From: Dyella flava
Lineage (GTDB): Bacteria; Pseudomonadota; Gammaproteobacteria; Xanthomonadales; Rhodanobacteraceae
Assembly (NCBI RefSeq): GCF_016904955.1
Contig: NZ_JADIKE010000037.1
Coordinates: 310,001 to 374,000 of the forward strand
DNA length: 64,000 nucleotides
Direction: 5' to 3'
The notes below the pieces were generated by a model. The model saw only the letters and a program-made list of their open reading frames with translations. It did not search any database and had not been told where the DNA came from. A program made the position numbers and the translations under genes. The number at the start of each line of letters is the position of its first letter. Position 1 is the stretch's first letter. Shown here piece by piece: positions 36,239 to 44,106 of the stretch.

Positions 36239-37594
36239 TCAGCCGATCGCTGCCAGTGCAGCTTGCAGGCGGGTCGGCACGCGGTGTTCGCTGGACGCTT
36301 GCAGCCAGGGCTCCAGTGCCAGTTCCGCGACGTTGAGCTGCGGCAGGATCTCGCTGCGGAAGCGTGCGACGAGTGCATCTTCCTGCCATTCCGGTCGCTG
36401 GCTCAGTGCATACATGGCTGCACGCGCTTCGGCGCCCTCGCCCACGCATTCGAAGGGTTTGTGGTCGTGATATTCCAGCAGTGCATCGAAACCGGCGGCT
36501 TGCGTTTCGTCATCCAGCAGGTTGCGGCCGAAGATGCCGAGCAAGCGCGGCTTGGGCAGGAACGGCGCCAGCGCGAGGAATACGAAATGGCATTTGGGGC
36601 ACTGGCCGCACCAGCGATCGGCCGGTTTCGGGCCGAGGATCTTGAAGTTGCGGTTGCAGCTGGAGAAGACGTCAAAGTACGGCGTGAGCCTGGCGAAGGC
36701 ACGGGTAATCGCCAGTTCCGAATAGGGGCGCAGCAGCGAGCAATAATCGAGATCGGTGGCGACGTGCGTGTGCAGCCAGTCGCTGAACATCTGCTCGAAC
36801 GTGTAGCCCTTGCTCCACTGGTGATTCACCTGCTGGCCTTCGTATTCCAGCGTGGCGGCGGAGGCGGAGCGTTCGTTGGCGAAAGCGATGCTGTCGTAGC
36901 CGTAGAGAATCGCCGCCACCGCGAGAATCGCCGAGTTCACCGCGGTCACCGGGATGTGGCCGTTCCATGCGCCAAGGCGGTTGAGTTCGAACAGACCCGG
37001 CGCGAGTTCGCGTTGGATGTTGAGCGTGGGCAAGCCGGTGCGTTCTGCGCAGGCCGCGATCAAGGGGGAGTTGCCGACCCATACTGCCGTCGCCTCACCG
37101 CCGATCTGTTTGATCGCTTCCACAGCGACGAGGGAATCCTTGCCGCCGCCGATGGGAACCAGAGTGCGCTTGGGCAGGTTGAGTGTTGCGGCGAGTGTGT
37201 GCCCCTCAGCCTGGGGTGAAGCACTGCGTGGGAAGGCAATGCGTCCACGCAGATCGAGACCATTGCGATACGCGAACTCGGCCAGGCCGTGCAGGTAGAG
37301 CGCTTCGAGCAGGTTCGCCGTTGCGTCGTCCAGCGGGCCGTCCGCCAGCTCGATCCTGGGTGGAATGCCAGCCTTGTAGTAGCTGACGCCGGCAAAGAGG
37401 TGCAGCAGCTTCAGCGCTGCATCGAAGGCGGGCTTGCGCTCGGCGGACACGGGGGGTGCAGCGGGAAAGCTCACCCGTTCGATCAATTCCTCGCCCTGGT
37501 CGAAGGCGTACACCAGCTCGGCTACGCCGTTGGTGTAGCTGCAGCGCACGAAGCGGAAGACCTGGGTCAGGCGGGGTTGGATCGGTTGGGTCAC
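36239..37594 (-). CDS. murL: MurL, UDP-MurNAc-L-Ala-L-Glu epimerase
   Basis: This 451-residue cytoplasmic protein matches the MurL family described in Xanthomonas oryzae, which converts the terminal L-Glu of UDP-MurNAc-L-Ala-L-Glu to D-Glu. An ATP-pyrophosphatase-like loop is visible (LVPIGGGKDSLVAVEAIK), with downstream Cys residues in SSCNRNF and WCGQCPKCHF that look like a structural metal site. Together with MurD2 it replaces the glutamate racemase plus MurD route. It is the first gene of a two-gene operon (murL-murD2) with a one-base gap. The start ATG at 37594 lies next to a repeat cluster. Confidence 0.88.
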   Translation of the reverse strand: MTQPIQPRLTQVFRFVRCSYTNGVAELVYAFDQGEELIERVSFPAAPPVSAERKPAFDAALKLLHLFAGVSYYKAGIPPRIELADGPLDDATANLLEALYLHGLAEFAYRNGLDLRGRIAFPRSASPQAEGHTLAATLNLPKRTLVPIGGGKDSLVAVEAIKQIGGEATAVWVGNSPLIAACAERTGLPTLNIQRELAPGLFELNRLGAWNGHIPVTAVNSAILAVAAILYGYDSIAFANERSASAATLEYEGQQVNHQWSKGYTFEQMFSDWLHTHVATDLDYCSLLRPYSELAITRAFARLTPYFDVFSSCNRNFKILGPKPADRWCGQCPKCHFVFLALAPFLPKPRLLGIFGRNLLDDETQAAGFDALLEYHDHKPFECVGEGAEARAAMYALSQRPEWQEDALVARFRSEILPQLNVAELALEPWLQASSEHRVPTRLQAALAAIG

Positions 37595-37628
37595 TCAAAA
37601 GCTCCGGATCGATGTTCTAACACTTCGC

Positions 37629-37760
37629 GAGGTTGGCCCCTCACCCCAGCCCTCTCCCCGGAGGGGAGAGGGGGAAGAGCGGGCGGCTTCACCTCCCCGA
37701 GAGAGGGGAAGCGAGCTTTACTCCCTCTCCCCTCCGGGGAGAGGGCTGGGGTGAGGGGCC
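37629..37760. repeat. GC-rich palindromic repeat pair overlapping a gene end
   Basis: Two facing units (about 37629-37682 and 37718-37760). The second overlaps the 3' end of the DUF559 gene and encodes its last residues. Confidence 0.88.
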
Positions 37761-38098
37761 ACTCTTGCCACCGCCCCCAAAATCACCTCAAGCACCGCCT
37801 CGATATTCGTCAACACGTCATTGTTCCAGAAACGCAGCACGCGGTAACCCAGTGATTCGAGTCGACGTGTGCGATCAGCATCCGCTGCCATCATTTCTGC
37901 ATGTTGTCCGCCGTCCAGTTCCACAATCAAGCTCGCTTCGGGACAGACGAAATCGACGATGTAGCGATCGATTTCATGCTGGCGACGGAATTTGCTTCCC
38001 ATCAAGTGTCGATTGCGTAGATAGCGCCAAAGCAGATGTTCGGCGTCCGTCATGTTGCGGCGCAGTCCGCGCGCCCGATCGACGTGCATGCGTTTCAT
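37718..38098 (-). CDS. DUF559 domain protein (endonuclease-like fold)
   Basis: This 126-residue protein matches DUF559, a small domain related to very-short-patch-repair and restriction endonuclease folds: ARGLRRNMTDAEHLLWRYLRN, FRRQHEIDRYIVDFVC, LIVELDGGQH and YRVLRFWNNDV. The Asp and Glu residues expected at the catalytic site (IVDF, VELDG) are present. The start at 38098 has AAGGAG upstream. The final segment VAPHPSPLPGGERE and the stop come from a palindromic repeat, so the original C-terminus has been replaced. Function in the cell is unknown; such genes are often mobile. Confidence 0.82.
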   Translation of the reverse strand: MKRMHVDRARGLRRNMTDAEHLLWRYLRNRHLMGSKFRRQHEIDRYIVDFVCPEASLIVELDGGQHAEMMAADADRTRRLESLGYRVLRFWNNDVLTNIEAVLEVILGAVARVAPHPSPLPGGERE

Positions 38099-38121
38099 CC
38101 TGATACGCGCTCCTTGGGCTT

Positions 38122-38266
38122 TGCTCCTTCTCCCCTCCGGGGAGAAGGTTGGGATGAGGGGGCAACCTTGCGAAAAAGCACAAGCGAAGCCCAGCTCCGA
38201 ACTTTACTCAGTGCGAGGTTGTCCCCTCACCCTGCCCTCTCCCCGGAGGGGAGAGGGGAAAAGCTT
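38122..38266. repeat. GC-rich palindromic repeat pair
   Basis: Facing hairpins at about 38122-38165 and 38217-38266 occupy the gap between lysAC and the DUF559 gene. Confidence 0.88.
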
Positions 38267-38270
38267 GCGG

Positions 38271-40883
38271 CTACTCGATGACGATCTCTTCCGCCTCATC
38301 GCGCAGATTGTACGGGGAGGACATGACCTTGCCGTAGGCGCCGGCCTGGGCGATCAGCATCACGTCGCCTTCCTGCGCTTCCGGCAGGCGGCGGTCGGAG
38401 CCGATCACGTCGCCGCTTTCGCAGATCGGGCCGACCACCTGGTACAAGGCGGTGGCGGGCTGATCGAGGCGGGTGAGGTTCACGATCTCGTGCCAGGCGT
38501 CGTACAGCGCCGGGCGGATCAGGCTGTTCATGCCGGTATCCACGCCGAGATAGCGCCAGGAGCCTTTGCCCTTCTGCTGGGTTACCCGGGTGAGGAGCAC
38601 GCCCGCATCCGCGACCAGATAGCGGCCCGGTTCCATCCACAGCTGGTAATGCGGATAGGCGGACTTGACCTTGCGCAGCACTTCTTCCAGCGCGGCGATA
38701 TCGAGGCGCGATTCGCCCGGATGCGAAGGCACGCCAAGGCCACCGCCGATGTCCAGGAAGGTGACGCTGCCGATGCGTTCGGCCAGACTGGCGAGCTGGT
38801 TATAGACCTCACCCCAATGCTTGTCGTCGAGGATGCCCGAGCCCAGATGCGCATGCAGGCCACGCACGGTCACGTTGTGGGTATCGGCAAGACGCAGGAA
38901 GGCATCGATCTGGTCGACCGGCAAGCCGAACTTGCTGCCGCTGCCGCCGGTACGCACTTTCTCGTGATGGCCCAGGCCGCGGCCAAGGTCCACGCGCAGT
39001 ACGATCTCGCGTCCACGGAACACCTCGCCCCAATGCTCCAGCGGATAGAGCGAGTCGAGCGATACGGTGGCGCGCGTGCTCAAGGCCCAGGCGTAATCTT
39101 CGCGCGGCGCGAAGTTGGGCGTGAACAGCAGCGGTGCGGATTCGGGCACCACCGCCATCACCGCCTTCAATTCGCCGGGCGACACGCATTCGAAGCCGAA
39201 ACCTTCCTCGGCCAGTGCGCGCAGAATGCCCGGATGCGTGTTCGCCTTGACCGCGTAATGCAGGCGATCGACCGCGGCAAGTGTTTTCAGCTCGCGCGCC
39301 TGCGCGCGGACCGTCGGCAAGTGATAGACGTAGCGCGGCGTGGCTTCGGCACCGAGGGCAAGCAGTTGCTCACGGCGTGACGAACGCCACCACGCATCAC
39401 CAGTAGCAGGTGTTTCACCACTGCCGTACAAGGTTTGCCAGCTTTGTCCGAACAACGCGCTGTCGTCGGTGCGCAGGGCGCCGGCGGTGATCAGCATTTC
39501 GTGCAGACGCGGCACCAGTTCGTCGACCACGCTCTCGTCCACCACGAAGGTGAGGTTGAGGTTGTTCGACGATTGCGAAATCAGGTGCACGCGCAATTGG
39601 CCGAATTCGGCCAGCACGCCGGACAAGGTGTGCAGCATCGAGCGCATGCCGCGACCGACCAGGGTGATCGCCGCGCACGGTGCAATCACCTTCACGCGAC
39701 ATACCTTGGCCAGGTCGCTGGCCAGCGCGGCCACCGCATCGGAATCGAGCAGGTTTTCGGTGGGATCGAGCGACACGGTCACGTTGGTTTCGGCCGAACT
39801 GATCAGGTCCACCGACAGGCCGTGCTGCTTGAAGTGCGCGAACACGTCGGCAAGAAAGCCGACCTGCTGCCACATGCCGACCGATTCCATCGAGACCAGG
39901 GTAAGGCCCTTGCGCGCGCTGATCGCTTTTACGCTCGGCGCATGCTCGCGCACTTCCGGGCCGATCACGGTGCCTTCCAGCTCGGGCCGGTTGGTGTCCT
40001 TGATCAACATCGGCACACGCGGTTCGCGCAGCGGCGAGAGACAGCGCGGGTGCAGCACCTTGGCGCCGGTGGAGGCGATTTCCTGGGCTTCCTCGTAGTC
40101 CAGCTTCTGCAGCAGCCGCGCGCCGGCGACCTGGCGCGGATTGGCGGTGAACATGCCGGCTACGTCGGTCCAGATTTCCACGCGCTGTGCTTTGAGCAAC
40201 GCGCCGAAATACGAGGCCGAGGTATCCGAGCCGCCACGCCCGAGCAGCACGGTGCGGCCCTGCGATTCGCGCGCAATGAAGCCTTGCGTGATGAACACTT
40301 CGCCACGTTGCGCCAGACGCGCATTCAGGGCCGGATCGGGCTTGGCTTCGACCATCGCCGATAACAGCTTGCTGCGTTCGTTCTGGTTGGGCAGCGAGGC
40401 CGCGGCAAGGCAGTCGCGCGCATCCACCCATTGCGTAGGCAGGCCGCTGTGGCTCAGGAAAGCTGCGCCGAGCGCGCTGGACATCAACTCGCCATGCGCC
40501 TGCACCAGCGCAGACCAGGCAAGCTCGCCCAACGCGGCGGGCCCTTCTTCGGCCAGCTTGGCCAGATCGGCCAGCCGCGTGCCGAGTGCATCCGGAACCG
40601 CCAGTTGCATGTGATCGAGCAAGTCGTAATGCCGTTGCGCGATCGCCTTCGCAGCCTCGATACGTTTGCCTTTTTCTTCCTGCGCGCACATCTGTTTGAG
40701 TGCGTCGGTGATGCCGGTGAGCGCGGACACGACCACCAGCACGCGTGCGTCTTCGGCGCGGCGGCTGGCAACGAGCTCACGGATGTTCTGCCAGCGTGGC
40801 AGGGTGGCGACACTGGTGCCGCCAAACTTCATCACGATCCAGGGGGCGCCGCTGGTAAGTGGCGCGGAGGCATTCGAGGTCAC
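38271..40883 (-). CDS. lysAC: Bifunctional aspartate kinase / diaminopimelate decarboxylase
   Basis: This 870-residue fusion catalyses the first and last steps of lysine synthesis. Residues about 15-300 are the aspartate kinase (IVMKFGGTSVATL, GRGGSDTSA), followed by ACT regulatory domains to about 460 (LVSMESVGMW, LNLTFVVDESVVDEL). Residues about 500-870 are the PLP decarboxylase with the lysine of YAVKANTHPGILRAL, the HLGSGI segment, GGGLGV and CESGDVIG. This architecture is characteristic of Xanthomonadaceae and relatives. The start is GTG at 40883 with a weak purine-rich site; an internal ATG (MKFGGTSV) would truncate the domain. Feedback inhibition by lysine or threonine is expected from the ACT domains but not shown. 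Confidence 0.94.
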   Translation of the reverse strand: MTSNASAPLTSGAPWIVMKFGGTSVATLPRWQNIRELVASRRAEDARVLVVVSALTGITDALKQMCAQEEKGKRIEAAKAIAQRHYDLLDHMQLAVPDALGTRLADLAKLAEEGPAALGELAWSALVQAHGELMSSALGAAFLSHSGLPTQWVDARDCLAAASLPNQNERSKLLSAMVEAKPDPALNARLAQRGEVFITQGFIARESQGRTVLLGRGGSDTSASYFGALLKAQRVEIWTDVAGMFTANPRQVAGARLLQKLDYEEAQEIASTGAKVLHPRCLSPLREPRVPMLIKDTNRPELEGTVIGPEVREHAPSVKAISARKGLTLVSMESVGMWQQVGFLADVFAHFKQHGLSVDLISSAETNVTVSLDPTENLLDSDAVAALASDLAKVCRVKVIAPCAAITLVGRGMRSMLHTLSGVLAEFGQLRVHLISQSSNNLNLTFVVDESVVDELVPRLHEMLITAGALRTDDSALFGQSWQTLYGSGETPATGDAWWRSSRREQLLALGAEATPRYVYHLPTVRAQARELKTLAAVDRLHYAVKANTHPGILRALAEEGFGFECVSPGELKAVMAVVPESAPLLFTPNFAPREDYAWALSTRATVSLDSLYPLEHWGEVFRGREIVLRVDLGRGLGHHEKVRTGGSGSKFGLPVDQIDAFLRLADTHNVTVRGLHAHLGSGILDDKHWGEVYNQLASLAERIGSVTFLDIGGGLGVPSHPGESRLDIAALEEVLRKVKSAYPHYQLWMEPGRYLVADAGVLLTRVTQQKGKGSWRYLGVDTGMNSLIRPALYDAWHEIVNLTRLDQPATALYQVVGPICESGDVIGSDRRLPEAQEGDVMLIAQAGAYGKVMSSPYNLRDEAEEIVIE

Positions 40884-40997
40884 GGTTTCTCTGTCAGGGT
40901 TGCGAGGAAAACAATCCTGCCAGTGTTGCGCTGCACCAGCTGGAATGCAACCGGTGATAAGGCATATGGGTTTGGATGGCTAAATGCCAGCTCGCTC

Positions 40998-41293
40998 TAC
41001 TCCCTCTCCCCTCCGGGGAGAGGGTTGGGGTGAGGGGACAATCTTGCCTTAGGAATAAATCGAAGCGATGCATCAATGAAGTTTGGGGCAAGCCTTGGCC
41101 CCTCACCTCAATCCTCTCCCCGAAGGGGAGAGGAAGCCAAAGCGGATGCATTGTTGAAGTTCAACGCAAGCCTTGGCCCCTCACCTCAATCCTCTCCCCG
41201 GAGGGGAGAGGAAGCCAAAGCGGATGCATTGTTGAAGTTTGGGGCAAGCCTTGGCCCCTCACTTCAATCCTCTCCCCGGAGGGGAGAGGAGGC
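40998..41293. repeat. Four GC-rich palindromic repeats, partly tandem
   Basis: Units at about 40998-41040, 41096-41142, 41174-41220 and 41252-41293. The last three recur every 78 bp with near-identical spacers (GCGGATGCATTGTTGAAGTT). They lie between lysAC and the fumarase gene. Confidence 0.9.
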
Positions 41294-41318
41294 GAACGTG
41301 TGCGCTGTGCGCACCTCG

Positions 41319-42833
41319 TTATTCCACCAGGACGGGGATCTTGCCGATCTTCGCCTGCCACTCGCGAGGCCCGGTCTTGTGCACGGAGGTACCCGCCGAA
41401 TCCACGGCGACAGTCACCGGCATATCCTGCACTTCGAATTCGTAGATCGCTTCCATGCCCAGGTCGGCAAAGCCAACCACACGCGACGCTTTGATCGCCT
41501 TGGAAACCAGATAAGCCGCGCCACCCACTGCCATCAGATACACCGACTGATGCTTCTTGATTGCATCGATCGCCGCCGGACCACGTTCGGCCTTGCCGAC
41601 CATGCCCAGCAGACCGGTCTGCGCCAGCACCTGTTCGGTGAATTTGTCCATGCGGGTGGCGGTGGTGGGGCCAGCGGGACCGACTACTTCGTCGCGCACC
41701 GGATCGACCGGGCCGACGTAGTAGATGAAGCGGCCGGTGAAATCGACCGGCAGCTTTTCGCCCTTGTTGAGCATGTCGACCATGCGCTTGTGCGCGGCGT
41801 CGCGGCCGGTCAGCAGCTTGCCGTTGAGCAACAGCACTTCGCCGGGTTTCCAGCTGGCGACTTCTTCGCGGGTGACGGTGTCGAGATTGACGCGGCGGCC
41901 CTTGGAGGCGTCGTAGGTGAGCTTGGGCCAGTCTTCCAGCGACGGCGGATCGAGCGCGACCGGGCCGGAGCCGTCCAGGGTGAAGTGCGCGTGGCGGGTG
42001 GCGGCGCAGTTGGGGATCATCGCCACCGGCAGGTTGGCGGCGTGGGTGGGGTAGTCCTTGATCTTCACGTCGAGCACGGTGGTGAGGCCGCCCAGGCCCT
42101 GCGCGCCGATGCCGAGTGCGTTGACCTTTTCGTACAGCTCCAGACGCAGTTCCTCGGCACGGTTCTGCGGGCCGCGGGCGATCAGGTCCTGGATGTCGAT
42201 CGGCTCCATCAAGGCTTCCTTGGCCAGCAGCATCGCCTTCTCGGCGGTGCCGCCGATGCCGATGCCGAGCATGCCGGGCGGGCACCAGCCGGCGCCCATG
42301 GTCGGCACGGTCTTGAGCACCCAGTCGACGATGGAGTCGGACGGGTTGAGCATCACGAACTTGGACTTGGCCTCGGAGCCGCCGCCCTTGGCGGCGACGA
42401 TCACGTCGACGGTGTCGCCCGGCACGATCGAGACATTGATCACCGCCGGGGTGTTGTCCTTGGTGTTGCTGCGCTTGCCGGCCGGATCGGCCAGCACGCT
42501 GGCGCGCAGCTTGTTGTCCGGGTCGTTATAGGCGCGGCGCACGCCTTCGTTGACCATGTCTTCCAGCGACAGCGTGGCGTCCCAGCGCACGTTCATGCCC
42601 ACCTTCAGGAACACGGTGACGATGCCGGTGTCCTGGCACAGCGGGCGGTGGCCTTCGGCGGCCATGCGCGAGTTGATCAGGATCTGCGCCATGGCGTCCT
42701 TGGCGGCCGGCGATTCTTCGCGCTCGTAGGCCTTGGCCAGGTTGGTGATGTAGTCGACCGGGTGGTAGTAGCTGATGTACTGGAGGGCGTCGGCGACGGA
42801 CTGGATCAGATCGTCTTGCTTGATGGTGGTCAT
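41319..42833 (-). CDS. Fumarate hydratase, class I (iron-sulphur)
   Basis: This 504-residue enzyme converts fumarate to malate in the TCA cycle. It is the oxygen-sensitive [4Fe-4S] class: N-terminal alpha domain with RPLCQDTGIVTVFLKVG, then GAGWCPPGMLGIGIGG and PNCAATRHAH, giving the three cluster cysteines, and the C-terminal beta domain (GPAGPTTATRMDKFTEQVL, DSAGTSVHKTGP). The start MTTIKQDD at 42833 is chosen because the 30 codons upstream lack family similarity. It appears monocistronic, sharing its upstream region with the terminator of the barrel gene on the same strand. Confidence 0.93.
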   Translation of the reverse strand: MTTIKQDDLIQSVADALQYISYYHPVDYITNLAKAYEREESPAAKDAMAQILINSRMAAEGHRPLCQDTGIVTVFLKVGMNVRWDATLSLEDMVNEGVRRAYNDPDNKLRASVLADPAGKRSNTKDNTPAVINVSIVPGDTVDVIVAAKGGGSEAKSKFVMLNPSDSIVDWVLKTVPTMGAGWCPPGMLGIGIGGTAEKAMLLAKEALMEPIDIQDLIARGPQNRAEELRLELYEKVNALGIGAQGLGGLTTVLDVKIKDYPTHAANLPVAMIPNCAATRHAHFTLDGSGPVALDPPSLEDWPKLTYDASKGRRVNLDTVTREEVASWKPGEVLLLNGKLLTGRDAAHKRMVDMLNKGEKLPVDFTGRFIYYVGPVDPVRDEVVGPAGPTTATRMDKFTEQVLAQTGLLGMVGKAERGPAAIDAIKKHQSVYLMAVGGAAYLVSKAIKASRVVGFADLGMEAIYEFEVQDMPVTVAVDSAGTSVHKTGPREWQAKIGKIPVLVE

Positions 42834-42923
42834 TGGCGGCTGCTTCGACTGGGATGGGGGCTCCGCGAACCTTGCGTTGGCGGGGCACAACCCGTCTATT
42901 GTGCCGCAATCGGTCCCGCACAT

Positions 42924-42952
42924 AAAAAAGGCGGCCGCTGGAAGCGGCCGCC
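42924..42952 (-). terminator. Intrinsic terminator of the outer-membrane barrel gene
   Basis: On the minus strand: GGCGGCCGC, loop TTCCA, GCGGCCGCC, TTTTTT. A perfect 9-bp stem with a T-run. Confidence 0.88.
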
Positions 42953-42976
42953 GTGGGGGTGATGGGCCCGGCTGGA

Positions 42977-43621
42977 TCAGAAGCGGTATTCGCCCTGGAT
43001 CGAATACATGCCGGCGCGGGTGGTACGCAGGTACGCGCCGTCGAGGCCCGCATCCGAACTGCGCATGGGACCGCGCGGGGTGCGATAGGTGTCGTAGGCC
43101 AGGCCGACGCTGAAGTGCTTGTTGAAGTTATAGCCCGCGCCAAGGCCGAAGTACTCGCCGGTATTGGTCATGGTGCCGCGCACCGTTTCCATGCCCGCCG
43201 GGGAGTAGTCTGCAACCGTGTACGTATTGCGGCCACGGAACCATCCGACGCGCGCCGAGATGTACCAGTTATCCGTGATGTTGTAGTTGAGGTTGCCGCC
43301 CAGCAGGTAGCCACGGTTTTTCTGGGTGTAGCGTGTGGCGCCATAAGGGTCGGCGACGTTGAGGCGGTACTGGCCCAGATAGCCATAACCCACCTCGAAG
43401 CCGTAATCGACCACGCTGTTCCAGCGATAACCGACGCGCAGGGCGCTGGCGGGGTCGCCGTTGCGCTGATTTACATCGATGCCCGGAAAAGAGGGCCGAG
43501 CACCGATGCCGTAATCGGAGTAACCGGCATTGGCATTGACGAACGCATTGCCCTCGGCGAAAGCGGCGGCCGAGGCCGTGCCGAGGGCGAATACGACGGC
43601 GAGTGTGACGAGTTTGCGCAT
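42977..43621 (-). CDS. Outer-membrane beta-barrel protein (porin-like)
   Basis: This 214-residue protein has a signal peptide (KLVTLAVVFALGTASAAAFA) and a small barrel of about eight strands (YDTYRTPRG, YISARVGWFRG) ending in the insertion signature GEYRF. It belongs broadly to the OmpA-like/OmpX-type barrels with no periplasmic domain; a specific role cannot be given. Start 43621 has AAGGAG upstream. A similar barrel gene lies 3.5 kb away at 47084 on the same strand with comparable length and ending. Confidence 0.82.
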   Translation of the reverse strand: MRKLVTLAVVFALGTASAAAFAEGNAFVNANAGYSDYGIGARPSFPGIDVNQRNGDPASALRVGYRWNSVVDYGFEVGYGYLGQYRLNVADPYGATRYTQKNRGYLLGGNLNYNITDNWYISARVGWFRGRNTYTVADYSPAGMETVRGTMTNTGEYFGLGAGYNFNKHFSVGLAYDTYRTPRGPMRSSDAGLDGAYLRTTRAGMYSIQGEYRF

Positions 43622-44106
43622 TGCAACGAGCTCCTTGTTGTAGTGATGCCGTGTCCATCAAGCCGCTCTCGTGCAAGGCGGCCCCGAACTGTAAAGATTT
43701 CGCGAAATGTAACGAACCGAGCGATTGATGCCTAAGAGCCTTCCCTGACATCTTGTAGTGATGTGCCTACAAAAAAACTTGTGCAATGAAATCGATATCA
43801 AGAGCGCATTTTTCGCAAACCGCGCAGATAACGGGCACAAATGCAGTCCTACGTAATATCGATACAAAGAACTAGGCGCTATCCCGATAAGCACTTTCGT
43901 TCATGCCTACATGTCACTCAGGCACTTCCACAGACACCAAGACCGCTATACGCTGTTCAAGCGGCGCAACGCCGGTCGTCAGGGGTGACAGACGACGTCG
44001 CGGGGAAGAAGAGATTTCAGCTAATGCTCGACGGTTCGCCGTTTGAAGTGTGGGCGTGTGTCTCGCGTCCAGACGGGCAATCGTTGTGCCCATCGGGAGA
44101 AACACC
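43622..44106. other. Divergent intergenic region
   Basis: About 485 bp between the barrel gene and the sedolisin gene. It is AT-richer near 43680-43820 and likely holds both promoters. No repeat, RNA gene or convincing operator was seen. Confidence 0.5.
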
